A stretch of 58,243 nt of DNA from Antarcticimicrobium sp. (GTDB lineage Bacteria > Pseudomonadota > Alphaproteobacteria > Rhodobacterales > Rhodobacteraceae), in assembly GCF_029212575.1 (NCBI RefSeq), contig NZ_JARGPK010000030.1, positions 1-58,243 of the forward strand, given 5' to 3'. Numbering within the stretch: the first letter of the stretch is position 1; every line of letters begins with the position of its first letter. Below are positions 20,374-29,162 of the stretch, in pieces. The position numbers were made by a program, and so were the translations under genes. The notes beneath the pieces are model-generated. The model searched no databases. It was not told where the DNA came from and saw only the letters and a list, made by a program, of their open reading frames with translations.

Positions 20374-20763
20374 ATGAACGGAATAGCACGATACTTCATG
20401 CTGCTGGCGGTGCTGTGGGCCATCATCGGAATGGCCTGGGGCATCCAGATGTCGGCGGCGCACAATCATACGCTGTCACCGGCGCACGCACACCTCAACC
20501 TGGTGGGCTGGGTCAGTTTCGCAATCTTTGCATTCTACTATCACCTCGTCCCCGGCGCGGGTGCGGGGATTTTGCCCAAGCTGCATTTCGCGGCGGCGGT
20601 GGTCGGCGTGGTGCTGATGATTCCCGGGATCGCCATGGCGGTCACCGAACGGGGCGAAACCCTGGCCAAGATCGGCTCGATCCTGACGTTGCTGTCGATG
20701 CTGCTCTTTGCCGCCGTCGTTCTGCGCGGCACTTCGGCAGGTCAGGCCGCGAAAGCATCCTGA
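20374..20763 (+). CDS. small four-helix membrane protein, heme-copper-oxidase subunit I-like
   Basis: A 129-residue protein with four predicted membrane helices: ARYFMLLAVLWAIIGMAWGI, HAHLNLVGWVSFAIFAFYYHLV, LHFAAAVVGVVLMIPGIAMAV, and ILTLLSMLLFAAVVL. The histidine-rich SPAHAHLNLVGW...YYHLVP segment resembles helices of cytochrome oxidase subunit I and NnrS-like heme proteins. Similar short proteins are widespread in alphaproteobacteria with no settled function; heme or copper binding is possible through H29, H38, H40 and the later YYH. The 3' end overlaps the convergent cupin gene by 22 bp. Confidence 0.75.
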   Translation: MNGIARYFMLLAVLWAIIGMAWGIQMSAAHNHTLSPAHAHLNLVGWVSFAIFAFYYHLVPGAGAGILPKLHFAAAVVGVVLMIPGIAMAVTERGETLAKIGSILTLLSMLLFAAVVLRGTSAGQAAKAS

Positions 20764-21344
20764 CCATCGTGCAAGCGATAGGATTCGACACCGATGTCTC
20801 CGCTCCAGCGCCAGAGGGCGACCACACCCTCCGGCCCGGTCTGGCAGGCGTGCGGCAGATAGGTTGAGTGATGCACCGAATCGCCCGGGCCAATCAGCTT
20901 GCGGGCATCGCCCGCCGTCCACAGGGCGCTGCCCGCAATGATGACATAGGTTTCGGCCGCCGCATGGGAATGCAGCGCATAGCGGCAGTTGGGCCGCTGA
21001 TAATACAGGCCGGCCCGTAGATGCGCGGAGCGGATCGGAGAGTCCGGCCCCATCAGGTCGCACACCGCGTAGAGCTCCATGTGGTCGGCGCTGACCTGGC
21101 GCGCCACCGGATTGACGCCCCAGGGCATGCGGTCGTGCGCGGCCAGCAAGGCCACCGCAGTCGGATGGCCCGAGGCAAAAAGCAGGGCGCGAATCGCGGC
21201 ATCGTCGGCGGCGGCCAGCGGATTGGCCTGGCCCTGGAACGGCGCGCTCTGCAGCGCCGCCGCCGTGGCAAGGGCATCGTCGCGGCGCTCGGCCCGAAAG
21301 GCATGCGCAATTTCGGCCAGCGCCCGTCGAATCACGTCGGTCAT
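20742..21344 (-). CDS. DMSP-lyase-superfamily cupin protein (DddQ/DddK/DddL-like)
   Basis: A 200-residue protein whose C-terminal half is a cupin of the dimethylsulfoniopropionate-lyase superfamily. The metal-site motif HxHxxxExY is H125, H127, E131, Y133, followed by H165 in STYLPHA; this matches the metal ligands and catalytic tyrosine pattern of DddK and DddQ-type lyases. The flanking GLYYQRPNCRY, AGSALWTAG and GPGDSVHH turns also fit. The start is the ATG at 21344, preceded by AGGGAGGT at ideal spacing; an upstream ATG at 21362 would hide that site. Such enzymes release dimethyl sulfide and acrylate from algal DMSP, but superfamily members without lyase activity exist, so the substrate is unproven. 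Confidence 0.75.
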   Translation of the reverse strand: MTDVIRRALAEIAHAFRAERRDDALATAAALQSAPFQGQANPLAAADDAAIRALLFASGHPTAVALLAAHDRMPWGVNPVARQVSADHMELYAVCDLMGPDSPIRSAHLRAGLYYQRPNCRYALHSHAAAETYVIIAGSALWTAGDARKLIGPGDSVHHSTYLPHACQTGPEGVVALWRWSGDIGVESYRLHDGQDAFAA

Positions 21345-21385
21345 CGGCTTACCTCCCTGCAAAGCCGCAACTGACCGTGATGGGT

Positions 21386-21425
21386 AAAAAGAAAAGGCCG
21401 CCGCGACTACCTGCGCGGCGACCTT
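21386..21425 (-). terminator. rho-independent terminator of serA
   Basis: On the minus strand AAGGTCGCCGCG, loop CAGGTAGT, CGCGGCGGCCTT makes a 12-bp stem with one mismatch, followed by TTTTCTTTTT. It begins about 30 bp after the serA stop and separates serA from the cupin gene. Confidence 0.85.
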
Positions 21426-21455
21426 CGATGGGTCGTTTTTTGATTGCGGGTTGGA

Positions 21456-23054
21456 TCAGGCCACGTCGAAGACCAGCGGGCGGACCTGACGGAACAGCCC
21501 GGTTGCCTTGAGCTTTTCGGCAACCTCGTCCGGCAGTTCCGCATCGACATAAAGCAGCGCGATCGCCTCGCCGCCGGCCGCCTTTCGGCCGAGGGTGAAG
21601 TTGGCGATGTTGACGCCGTTCTCGCCCATGGTCTGGCCCAGGGTGCCGATGATGCCCGGCACGTCCTCGTTGGTGGTATAGACCATATGCGCGCCGATCT
21701 CGGCGTCGATGTTGATGCCCTTGATCTGGATGAAGCGCGGCTTGCCGTCGCTGAACACGGTCCCGGCGATCGAGCGTTCGAGGGTGTCGGTGACGATGGT
21801 CAGCTTGATATAGCCCTCGAAGGCGCCCGACTTGTCCTGGTTGGTGGTGCTGATCTTGATCCCGCGTTCCTTGGCGATCACCGGCGCGCTGACCATGTTC
21901 ACCTCGGGGTTCACGCTTTTCATGATCCCGGCCACGGTAGCGCAGTTCAGCGCGTCGAGGTTCATCTGCGAAGCGACACCGTCATAGAGGATGTTGATCG
22001 CCTTGATCGGCTCGTTGGTCATCTGGCCGATAAAGGCGCCCAGATGGCCGGCCAGCTGGATCCAGGGACCCATCACCTTGGCCTCTTCGGCGGTGACCGA
22101 GGGCATGTTGAGGGCGTTCTGCACCGCGCCGGTCAGCAGGTAATCCGACATCTGTTCGGCCACCTGCAGGGCGACATTTTCCTGTGCCTCGGTGGTGGCC
22201 GCGCCCAGGTGCGGGGTGCAGACCACGTTGGGGAGACCAAAGAGCGGGTTCTCGGTGGCCGGTTCCTTGGAGAACACGTCAAAGCCGGCCCCGGCCACAT
22301 GGCCCGATTTCAGCAGTTCGGCCAGCGCCTCTTCGTCGACCAGGCCGCCACGGGCACAGTTGATGATGCGCACGCCCTTCTTAGTCTTGGCCAGGTTTTC
22401 CTTGCCAAGAATGTTGCGGGTCTGGTCGGTCAGCGGCACGTGCAGGGTGATGAAATCGGCGCGCTTGAGCAGGTCGTCGAGATCCTCGATCTTTTCGACG
22501 CCCATCTTGTCGGCCTTTTCCTCGCTGAGGAAGGGATCAAAGGCGATGACTTTCATCTTGAGGCCACGGGCGCGGTCGCAGACGATGCCGCCGATGTTGC
22601 CGGCACCGATCACGCCCAGGGTCTTGTTGGTCAGCTCAACGCCCATGAACTTGGACTTTTCCCACTTGCCGGCCTGGGTGCTGGCGCTGGCCTCGGGGAT
22701 CTGACGGGCGACGGCGAACATCATCGCAATCGCGTGTTCCGCAGTGGTGATCATGTTGCCGAACGGCGTGTTCATCACGATCACGCCTTTTTTCGACGCG
22801 GCTTCCTTGTCGACGTTGTCGGTGCCGATCCCGGCACGACCGACCACCTTGAGGTTATCTGCCTTCTCAAGGATCTTTTCGGTCACCTTGGTGGCCGAAC
22901 GGATGGCAAGGCCATCATACTGACCGATGATCTCGGCCAGTTTTTCCTTGTCCTTGCCCACGTCGGGCATGAAATCCACGTCGATGCCGCGATCGCGGAA
23001 GATCTGGACGGCGGTTTCGCTGAGCTTGTCGCTGACGAGTACTTTGGGGGCCAT
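21456..23054 (-). CDS. serA: D-3-phosphoglycerate dehydrogenase (long form)
   Basis: A 532-residue NAD-dependent dehydrogenase, the first committed enzyme of serine synthesis. It starts MAPKVLVSDKLSETAVQIF. The Rossmann motif is GVIGAGNIGGIVCDRARGLKMKVIAFDPF; catalytic segments INCARGGLVDEEAL and CTPHLGAATTEAQENVA are present. An intervening ASB-type domain and a C-terminal ACT domain (VPGIIGTLGQTMGENGVNIANFTLGR) make the long, potentially serine-sensitive form. The start at 23054 is preferred over the ATG at 23072 because AAAGGA lies eight bases before it. It is directly downstream of serC. Confidence 0.97.
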   Translation of the reverse strand: MAPKVLVSDKLSETAVQIFRDRGIDVDFMPDVGKDKEKLAEIIGQYDGLAIRSATKVTEKILEKADNLKVVGRAGIGTDNVDKEAASKKGVIVMNTPFGNMITTAEHAIAMMFAVARQIPEASASTQAGKWEKSKFMGVELTNKTLGVIGAGNIGGIVCDRARGLKMKVIAFDPFLSEEKADKMGVEKIEDLDDLLKRADFITLHVPLTDQTRNILGKENLAKTKKGVRIINCARGGLVDEEALAELLKSGHVAGAGFDVFSKEPATENPLFGLPNVVCTPHLGAATTEAQENVALQVAEQMSDYLLTGAVQNALNMPSVTAEEAKVMGPWIQLAGHLGAFIGQMTNEPIKAINILYDGVASQMNLDALNCATVAGIMKSVNPEVNMVSAPVIAKERGIKISTTNQDKSGAFEGYIKLTIVTDTLERSIAGTVFSDGKPRFIQIKGINIDAEIGAHMVYTTNEDVPGIIGTLGQTMGENGVNIANFTLGRKAAGGEAIALLYVDAELPDEVAEKLKATGLFRQVRPLVFDVA

Positions 23055-23144
23055 CTGTCTGGTCCTTTGCATATGAATATGGGGAAAGGCGCGCCCCGGG
23101 TCGGGTCCGGGGCGGCTGGGGATCAGGGAAATCCGGGGGCGCGG

Positions 23145-24290
23145 TTACGCCTGCGCTTCGAGCGCTTCCTCGAAGGCCCATTTGAGCCAGAGCGTCAGTT
23201 TCTCGACATCCGCCGCCTCGATGGTCGCACCGCACCAGATCCGCAGGCCGGCCGGCGCATCGCGATAGGCACCGATGTCATAGGCCGCGTCATAGGTTTC
23301 CAGCTTCTTGGCAACCGCCTTGGCGAAGGCCGCCGGATCGGTGATCCGGTCGTCGGTGAACTTCAGGCAGACAGAGGTGTTCGAGCGCGTCGCCGGATCC
23401 TCGGCCAGGTTGGCCAGCCAGTCGTTCCGGTCGCAGAAATCCCACAGCACCTTGGCGTTGGTATCGGCCCGTTTCATCAGTTCGGGCAGACCGCCGATCT
23501 TGCGCGCCCAGTCCAGTGCGACGAGGTAATCCTCGACCGCCAGCATGGAGGGGGTGTTGATGGTGGCGCCGGTAAAGATGCCCTCGATCAGCTTGCCACC
23601 CTTGGTCAGGCGGAAAATCTTGGGCAGCGGCCAGGCGGGGGTATAGCTTTCCAGCCGTTCGACCGCACGCGGCGACAGGATCAGCATGCCGTGGGCCGCC
23701 TCGCCGCCCATCACCTTTTGCCAGGAGAAGGTGGTCACATCCAGCTTGTCCCAGGGCAGGTCCTGGGCGAAGGCGGCAGAGGTGGCATCACAGATGGTCA
23801 GGCCGGCGCGGTCCGCCGGGATCGCGTCGCCGTTGGGCACCCGCACGCCCGAGGTGGTGCCGTTCCAGGTAAAGACGACGTCATTGTCGAAATCGACCGA
23901 TCCAAGGTCGACGATCTGGCCATAGTCGGCGGTTTTCACCTCGGCGTCGATCTTGAGCTGCTTGACCACGTCGGTGACCCAGCCGGAGCCGAAGCTTTCC
24001 CAGGCCAGCATCTCGGCCTTGCGGGCGCCCAGCATCGACCACAGCGCCATTTCGACCGCGCCGGTATCCGAGGCCGGCACGATGCCGATCTTGTACTCGG
24101 CCGGGATGCCGAGGATCTCGCGCGTGCCGTCGATCGCGGCCTTCAGCTTGGCCTTGCCAACGGCGGCACGGTGGCTGCGGCCCAGCGGGGCGTCGGCCAG
24201 CTTGCTCAGCTCGTATGTGGGGGGTTTGGCACAGGGGCCCGAGGAAAAACGCGGATTGGCCGGCCGCGTTGCCGGTTCTTGCATAGCCAT
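23145..24290 (-). CDS. serC: phosphoserine aminotransferase
   Basis: A 381-residue PLP aminotransferase converting 3-phosphohydroxypyruvate to phosphoserine, the second serine-synthesis step. Visible features are [13 protein letters not shown], the arginine/histidine region [34 protein letters not shown], and the PLP lysine in [16 protein letters not shown]. It is of the archaeal/alphaproteobacterial type rather than E. coli SerC. The open frame extends upstream through the leader region, but the protein similarity starts at [18 protein letters not shown]. It heads the serC-serA unit and is preceded by a serC-leader-type RNA. Confidence 0.95.
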   Translation of the reverse strand: MAMQEPATRPANPRFSSGPCAKPPTYELSKLADAPLGRSHRAAVGKAKLKAAIDGTREILGIPAEYKIGIVPASDTGAVEMALWSMLGARKAEMLAWESFGSGWVTDVVKQLKIDAEVKTADYGQIVDLGSVDFDNDVVFTWNGTTSGVRVPNGDAIPADRAGLTICDATSAAFAQDLPWDKLDVTTFSWQKVMGGEAAHGMLILSPRAVERLESYTPAWPLPKIFRLTKGGKLIEGIFTGATINTPSMLAVEDYLVALDWARKIGGLPELMKRADTNAKVLWDFCDRNDWLANLAEDPATRSNTSVCLKFTDDRITDPAAFAKAVAKKLETYDAAYDIGAYRDAPAGLRIWCGATIEAADVEKLTLWLKWAFEEALEAQA

Positions 24291-24295
24291 GTCAG

Positions 24296-24362
24296 CTACC
24301 CTTCCAGATAAGCGCCCCTCGTTGGGGAGGGGTGTCCCACGGACCGAGATAAACGGGCGCCC
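24296..24362 (-). promoter_or_regulatory. serC leader RNA motif
   Basis: Just upstream of serC, the minus strand reads GCGCCCGTTTATCTCGGTCC, then GTGGGACACCCCTC, CCCAAC, GAGGGGCGCTTATCTGGAAG, then the start codon region. CCCCTC and GAGGGG form a tight hairpin. The conserved blocks and position match what I recall of the alphaproteobacterial serC RNA motif (Rfam serC family), a cis-regulatory leader with unknown ligand. This is recognition from memory; a covariance-model search would settle it. Confidence 0.6.
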
Positions 24363-24450
24363 GGGGTTCCACAAGCGCCAAAATGCCGCTAGAGCGCCGC
24401 TTGAGAAATCAAACGCGACATTCTCGCCGCCTATCGGAAACCCTGCCGCC

Positions 24451-25338
24451 ATGATGCCCAAGTATATCGCCACCCTCCTGACCGATCCCGCCGGCCCCGG
24501 AATCGACCCGGCGCTGGTCTCTTCGCTGCGCAATGCCTGGGGCGGCGGCGATGCGGTCTGGCTGGCACCAGGACATGCGGCGGAGTTTGCCCTGCCCGAG
24601 ATGCCCGGCAATCGCTGGGAGGTCTGGGACGAGGTGCAGAAGATGCGCGTCGATCTGGTGGTTCAACCCGTCGAAGGGCGGCGCAAGAAGATGCTGGTCG
24701 CCGACATGGACAGCACCATGATCCAGCAGGAATGCATCGACGAACTGGCCGACATGGCCGGCGTCGGTGACCGGGTCAAGGAAATCACTTCGCGGGCGAT
24801 GAACGGCGAGCTGGATTTCGAAGGCGCCCTGACCGAGCGTGTCGGCCTGCTCAAGGGGTTGCCAGAGGCGGTGATCGGGCAGGTGCTGGAGCAGCGGATC
24901 ACCCTGATGCCGGGCGCGCGGGATCTGGTGGCGACGATGCGGGCGAACGGCGCCTATGCGCTGCTGGTCTCGGGCGGGTTTACCGCCTTTACCCGGTCTG
25001 TCGCGGAACAACTCGGCTTTGACGAAAACCGCGCCAACACGCTGCTGGTTGAGAACGGCAGGCTCACCGGCGATGTGCAGCGCCCGATCCTCGGCCGGGC
25101 GGCCAAGGTCGAGGCGCTGGAGCAGGTCACCGCGCGGCTGGGCATCGCAGAATCGGAGGTGATCGCGGTGGGCGACGGCGCCAACGATCTGGGAATGCTG
25201 GGTCGGGCCGGCACCGGCGTGGCGCTGCACGCCAAACCCTCGGTCGCGGCGCAATGCGACCTGCGGGTGAACTTCGGCGACCTGACTGCGCTGCTTTACC
25301 TCCAGGGCTACGCGCGGGACGATTTCTCCTGTATTTAG
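24451..25338 (+). CDS. serB: phosphoserine phosphatase
   Basis: A 295-residue HAD-superfamily phosphatase that completes serine synthesis by hydrolysing phosphoserine. HAD motif I is VADMDSTM with the nucleophilic first aspartate, motif II is [11 protein letters not shown], the motif III lysine is in RAAKVEAL and motif IV is [12 protein letters not shown]. The long N-terminal extension before VADMDS is typical of proteobacterial SerB. Two adjacent ATGs (24451 and 24454) are possible starts. It diverges from serC-serA, placing the whole pathway in one locus with a shared regulatory region. Confidence 0.96.
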   Translation: MMPKYIATLLTDPAGPGIDPALVSSLRNAWGGGDAVWLAPGHAAEFALPEMPGNRWEVWDEVQKMRVDLVVQPVEGRRKKMLVADMDSTMIQQECIDELADMAGVGDRVKEITSRAMNGELDFEGALTERVGLLKGLPEAVIGQVLEQRITLMPGARDLVATMRANGAYALLVSGGFTAFTRSVAEQLGFDENRANTLLVENGRLTGDVQRPILGRAAKVEALEQVTARLGIAESEVIAVGDGANDLGMLGRAGTGVALHAKPSVAAQCDLRVNFGDLTALLYLQGYARDDFSCI

Positions 25339-25349
25339 CCACTTCGTTA

Positions 25350-25367
25350 ATTAACGCTTGCGTTAAT
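25350..25367 (+). promoter_or_regulatory. palindromic operator before the ArsR gene
   Basis: ATTAACGC and GCGTTAAT flank TT in a perfect 18-bp palindrome. It ends 24 bp before the ArsR-family ATG and sits in an AT-rich stretch unlike its surroundings. Position and symmetry fit an ArsR-family autoregulatory operator overlapping the promoter. Confidence 0.6.
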
Positions 25368-25391
25368 AACTGTTCCGGGCGACACTGGGCT

Positions 25392-25727
25392 ATGAAAGAT
25401 CTGGCCCATACCTTTTCCGCCCTGTCCGACCCGACCCGCCTTCAGCTGGTCGAAAAGATGATGACGCGGGGCGAATTGCCGGTTGGAGAGCTGGCCGCGG
25501 GCGCAGGGATTTCCGCCCCCGCGATTTCCCGCCACCTGAAGGTGCTACGCCAGGCCGGGCTGATCCGGCAGCGGGTCGAAGGCACCCGCAGGTACTGCTC
25601 GGTGCAGCCCGAGGCGATTCAGGCGATCTCCGACTGGACCATGGACCATCGGCAGTTCTGGAAAGGCGGGCTGGAGCGGCTGGAGGGTCTGCTCGCGCTC
25701 GACCCCGGACCGGAGGACAACCGATGA
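25392..25727 (+). CDS. ArsR-family transcriptional regulator
   Basis: A 111-residue winged-helix regulator starting MKDLAHTFSALSDPTRLQLV. The helix-turn-helix is GELAAGAGISAPAISRHLKV followed by LRQAGLIRQRVEGTRRYCSV. It lacks the cysteine cluster of metal-sensing ArsR proteins and belongs to the group paired with SRPBCC (AHSA1) proteins. Its stop overlaps the start of the SRPBCC gene as ATGA, and a perfect palindrome lies just upstream, so it probably represses its own operon. Confidence 0.93.
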   Translation: MKDLAHTFSALSDPTRLQLVEKMMTRGELPVGELAAGAGISAPAISRHLKVLRQAGLIRQRVEGTRRYCSVQPEAIQAISDWTMDHRQFWKGGLERLEGLLALDPGPEDNR

Positions 25728-26191
25728 AAGACACTCAGGAAATCGAATTCATCCGCGACTATTCGGTCAGCGTCGATCGTCTGTGGCGCGCGGTCACCGA
25801 TCCGGCCGACCTGGTGCAATGGTTCGGCCCCGAAGGCGTGCGATTGGAGCGCTGCGCCCTCAATTTCAGCCGCGAGGGGCCGTGGTCCTGCGAAATGATA
25901 GGGCTGGAAAGCGGCACTCGCTTCAAGGTCACCGGCGTTGTCACCCATATTCGCCCGCCCGGGGACGGACGCGCCGGCTCGGTCGGGTTTACATGGGCCT
26001 GGCACGATGACGACGACAGACGCGGCGCCGAAAGTCACGTGACCTTTACCGTCGCCGCCACCGGGTCCGGCGCCCGCCTGACGGTGACGCACCGGGCCCT
26101 GCCCGATATCGAGTCGGCGCAAGGCCACAGCCGCGGCTGGCTGTCCACCCTGACCAAGCTGGACAGCTTTGCAGCCGGCCTGGAAACCTGA
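25724..26191 (+). CDS. SRPBCC (AHSA1/START-like) domain protein
   Basis: A 155-residue protein of the AHSA1/SRPBCC fold, a hydrophobic-ligand-binding cavity. The pattern EFIRDYSVSVDRLWRAVTDP, LVQWFGPEGV, GTRFKVTGVV, and the C-terminal GWLSTLTKLDSFAA is typical of proteins coded beside ArsR regulators. The natural ligand or reaction is unknown. It is translationally coupled to the ArsR gene. Confidence 0.9.
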   Translation: MKDTQEIEFIRDYSVSVDRLWRAVTDPADLVQWFGPEGVRLERCALNFSREGPWSCEMIGLESGTRFKVTGVVTHIRPPGDGRAGSVGFTWAWHDDDDRRGAESHVTFTVAATGSGARLTVTHRALPDIESAQGHSRGWLSTLTKLDSFAAGLET

Positions 26192-26219
26192 TCCGCCCCC
26201 CCAGAAACAGGAGATTGAA

Positions 26220-26534
26220 ATGCCCAGATTTCTTTACGTCTACCACGGCGGCAAAGCCCCGGACTCCGACGACGAAGCCCAGGCGGTCATGGCCGCATGG
26301 AGCAAATGGATGGGCGACAACGGCGCCAGCCTGGTCGAGCCGGGCAACCCGGTGGGCCAGTCGAAAACGGTCAGCGCCGGCGGCGTGGCCGGTGACGGCG
26401 GCGCCAACCCGGCCTCGGGCTATACCATCATCGAGGCCGCCGACCTCGACGCCGCCTGTGCCATCGCCATGTCAAACCCGATGGTGGTGGACGGATCCGG
26501 TTCGGTCGAAGTGGCCGAGATCATCCAGATGTGA
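26220..26534 (+). CDS. YCII-related domain protein
   Basis: A 104-residue protein of the YCII/DGPF type: MPRFLYVYHGGKAP, a WSKWMGDNG segment, an SGYTIIEAADLDAACAIA helix and a final VEVAEIIQM strand give the ferredoxin-like dimeric fold. AGGAG precedes the ATG at 26220; the frame is open further upstream without a ribosome-binding site. It lies 28 bp after the SRPBCC gene and is the third gene of the ArsR operon. Function unknown; relatives often accompany SRPBCC and sigma-factor genes. Confidence 0.85.
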   Translation: MPRFLYVYHGGKAPDSDDEAQAVMAAWSKWMGDNGASLVEPGNPVGQSKTVSAGGVAGDGGANPASGYTIIEAADLDAACAIAMSNPMVVDGSGSVEVAEIIQM

Positions 26535-26566
26535 CACCCCGCTCAGGATTGGCGCGGTGACCCGCC

Positions 26567-27190
26567 TTAGGGCCGTCGCGCCACCACGAAGAGCGATTCC
26601 CGCGCGCCGGTAAAGGTCCGAGACTGCTCCAGCACGAACCCGGCGCGGGCGATCGCCGCCTCCAGTTCTGTGGCCTTCAGGATCTTGACGTAGGGCGCCT
26701 TGCCAACGAACTGCATCGCCCGGATAAGCGGGCGGAACAACGGGTTCATCTCGCCGACGCAGCCGGACTTGGAAATGAACAGGCCGCCCGGCTTCACCAG
26801 CTTGCGGATCGCGGCAAGCGCGCCGTCGAGATCCTCGATCAGGTGCAGCAGGTTGAACGCCAGCACCACGTCATGCGGCTCCGCCCCCTCTTCCGGCTCC
26901 TCGATGCCGGACGTCACGAAGCGCAGGTTCCCCGCGCCCTCGGCGCGCCGCTTGTGCTCGGCGATGGCGATCATCTCGGAAGAGATGTCACTGGCGGTGT
27001 ATGATTTCACATAGGGCGCGAGTTTCAGCGCGGTGGTCCCGGTGCCGCAGCCCAGCTCCAGCACCCGGTCGCCGGGAGAGAACAGCGCTGTGCTCGCGGC
27101 AAGGGTTTCACTGTAGGCGGTCGGGTTGCGGACCGGGCTCTTGGCGTATTTCGCCGCGATTCCGTCCCAAAAGGCTGCGGAGGTGCTCAT
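26567..27190 (-). CDS. class I SAM-dependent methyltransferase
   Basis: A 207-residue methyltransferase. Motif I VLELGCGTGTTALKLAP is at residues 43-59; SDISSEMIAIAEHKRR is motif II; FNLLHLIEDLDGALAAIRKLVKPGGLFISKS covers motifs III-IV. The N-terminal SAAFWDGIAAKYAKSPV is characteristic of a small-molecule methyltransferase subfamily. The substrate is unknown. It diverges from the LysR gene with 93 bp between, so that LysR protein is a candidate regulator. Confidence 0.9.
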   Translation of the reverse strand: MSTSAAFWDGIAAKYAKSPVRNPTAYSETLAASTALFSPGDRVLELGCGTGTTALKLAPYVKSYTASDISSEMIAIAEHKRRAEGAGNLRFVTSGIEEPEEGAEPHDVVLAFNLLHLIEDLDGALAAIRKLVKPGGLFISKSGCVGEMNPLFRPLIRAMQFVGKAPYVKILKATELEAAIARAGFVLEQSRTFTGARESLFVVARRP

Positions 27191-27283
27191 CGTTCTATCC
27201 TATCACTATCGGTTGGGGACGGGATATCAGGACGCGGGCTTTTTGGAATTGCCCGTTTTCGCATCCTCTGTATACGGTTATGC

Positions 27284-28171
27284 ATGAATTGGAGCAGCAT
27301 CCGGTTTGACTGGAACCAGGCGCGAGCCTTTCTGGTGACCGCGGAAGAGGGGTCGCTCTCGGCCGCGGCGCGGGCGCTGGGGATGACCCAGCCGACGCTG
27401 GGCCGGCAGGTCGCGGCGCTGGAGGACCGTCTGGGCGTCCAGCTCTTCGACCGGACCGGGCGGGCGCTGCAACTGACGCAGGCCGGGCTGGAACTGCTGG
27501 AGCAGGTGCGCCGCATGGGCGAGGCCGCCGGTCAGTTCTCGCTGGTCGCGACCGGCCAGAACGAGGCTGTCGAAGGGCATGTTTCGATCACCGCCGGCGA
27601 CATCACCGCCGCCCTGATCCTGCCCCCAGCCTTGATCCGGCTGTCGCGGGAGGCCCCTGGAATCACCGTCGAGGTCATCGCCTCGAACGAGGTGCAGAAC
27701 CTGCGCCGGCGCGAGGCCGACATCGCCATCCGCCATCTGCGCCCCGACCAGCCCGACCTGATCGCGCGCAAGCTGGGCGAGGAAGAGGCGCACTGCTACG
27801 CCACCGGCGCCTATCTCGCGCGCTACGGCGAGCCGACCGATCCGACCGACCTGCGCGGCGCGGTGTTCGCGGGGTTCGAACCCCTGGAGCGTTTCGTGTC
27901 CGAGATGCAGACGCGCGGGCTGGCGCTGACGCGCAGCAATGTCCGGGTGTCCTCGGGCAATGGCATGGTGCTTTTGGAGATGATCCGGCGAGGCGAGGCG
28001 ATCGGCGTGCTCTCGCCCGCGATCGCCGCCCACATCCCCGATGCGCGCCCGATCCTGCCCGGCTTCACGCCGATCCGGGTGCCCTCCTGGCTGGTCAGCC
28101 ACCGGGAATTGCGGACCAACCGGCGTATCCGTCTGGTCTTTGACCTGCTGGTCGAGGAACTCAGCGGCTGA
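27284..28171 (+). CDS. LysR-family transcriptional regulator
   Basis: A 295-residue LysR regulator. The N-terminal helix-turn-helix is FLVTAEEGSLSAAARALGMT followed by QPTLGRQVAALEDRLGVQLF, and the rest is a periplasmic-binding-like effector domain (VSITAGDITAALILPPALI...). FDRTGRALQLTQAGLELLEQ is the usual hinge. It is divergent from the methyltransferase and its 3' end overlaps the convergent asparaginase by 11 bp. Effector unknown. Confidence 0.93.
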   Translation: MNWSSIRFDWNQARAFLVTAEEGSLSAAARALGMTQPTLGRQVAALEDRLGVQLFDRTGRALQLTQAGLELLEQVRRMGEAAGQFSLVATGQNEAVEGHVSITAGDITAALILPPALIRLSREAPGITVEVIASNEVQNLRRREADIAIRHLRPDQPDLIARKLGEEEAHCYATGAYLARYGEPTDPTDLRGAVFAGFEPLERFVSEMQTRGLALTRSNVRVSSGNGMVLLEMIRRGEAIGVLSPAIAAHIPDARPILPGFTPIRVPSWLVSHRELRTNRRIRLVFDLLVEELSG

Positions 28172-29162
28172 GCAGGCCCGCGGCCGGGCGGATCTGCCCG
28201 ACCTCGATATTGCGGCGGTTCAGTAGCGGCGGGTTCAGCCGCTTGGTAGTCGCCGCAAGATCGCGGTCAAGCACGTCCAGCCCGGTCAGGATCGCTGAAA
28301 TCGCGCATTCGCTGGCCCGCGTCGCCCCGTCGGCGATCTTGAGCGCGATGCCCAAGCGCCGCTCGGGAAGGATCGCGACAAACACCCCCTCGGCCCCGGT
28401 CTTGACTGCGACGCGGCCCTCCATCGCGCGCATCAGCTCGGTACAGGCGCGCCCCTCGCCGGCGACAAGGTCGGGGTGAGCGACCATCGCCGCGACAAGC
28501 TGTTGTGCCGCCATGCTCTGCCGGTCGCTCCGATCACCGGCACTGGCGAACCACGCCATCGCCCGCGCCAGCCCGTGCAGCGTGGTCTGGAAATTCGGCG
28601 CCGAGCAGCCGTCGATGCCATAACCGGGGCTTGCCGCTCCGGTGACCTCCTCGAAGGCCTCGCGCACCGCGCGCTGCACCGGGTGGTCGATCTCGCAGTA
28701 TTCCGGCCCGGCGCCCATATGCTGCGCCAAGGTCAGGAACCCGCAATGCTTGCCCGAACAGTTGTTGTGGTACTGGCAGGGCTCCTCATCCCCGCGGATC
28801 AGCGCATAGCGCGCCTCGCGGTCGTCGGGCATCTGCGGGCCGCAGCGGAAATCGCTGTCGTCCAGCCCCAGGTCACCCAGCCAGGCCCGCACGCGGCTGG
28901 TGTGGATCGCCGCCCCGTTGTGCGAGGCGCAGGCCAGCGCCAGCTGTTCCGACGTCAGTCCGTATTTCGCCGCCGCCCCGGATGTGACCAGCGGCAATGC
29001 CTGCACCATCTTGCACGAGCTGCGCGGATAGATCAGCGCCTCCGGATCGCCCCAGGCCTGCACGATCTGGCCGCTGTCGTCGCAGATGACGCCATGGCCA
29101 AGATGCAGGCATTCCAACAAGTCTGCCCGCCAAAGTTCGGCCATCGGTACAGGGTCTGTCAT
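28161..29162 (-). CDS. L-asparaginase, Rhizobium AnsA (ReAV)-type
   Basis: A 333-residue member of the asparaginase II family typified by the Rhizobium etli enzyme ReAV, which is unrelated to E. coli AnsA/B. Counting from the ATG at 29162, the reported catalytic set falls at the same numbers: S48 and K51 in YPRSSCKMVQ, S80 in ACASHNG, zinc ligands C135 and K138 in NNCSGKHCG, and a later cysteine C186 in GIDGCSAPN. It hydrolyses asparagine to aspartate. GGAG precedes 29162 at good spacing, so the longer start at 29195 is not used. Confidence 0.9.
   Translation of the reverse strand: MTDPVPMAELWRADLLECLHLGHGVICDDSGQIVQAWGDPEALIYPRSSCKMVQALPLVTSGAAAKYGLTSEQLALACASHNGAAIHTSRVRAWLGDLGLDDSDFRCGPQMPDDREARYALIRGDEEPCQYHNNCSGKHCGFLTLAQHMGAGPEYCEIDHPVQRAVREAFEEVTGAASPGYGIDGCSAPNFQTTLHGLARAMAWFASAGDRSDRQSMAAQQLVAAMVAHPDLVAGEGRACTELMRAMEGRVAVKTGAEGVFVAILPERRLGIALKIADGATRASECAISAILTGLDVLDRDLAATTKRLNPPLLNRRNIEVGQIRPAAGLLSR

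Noticed and set aside
21444-24311. 955-residue plus-strand open frame
   Set aside because: Antisense shadow of serA and serC; histidine/glycine-rich composition without domains, against two clear enzymes on the other strand.
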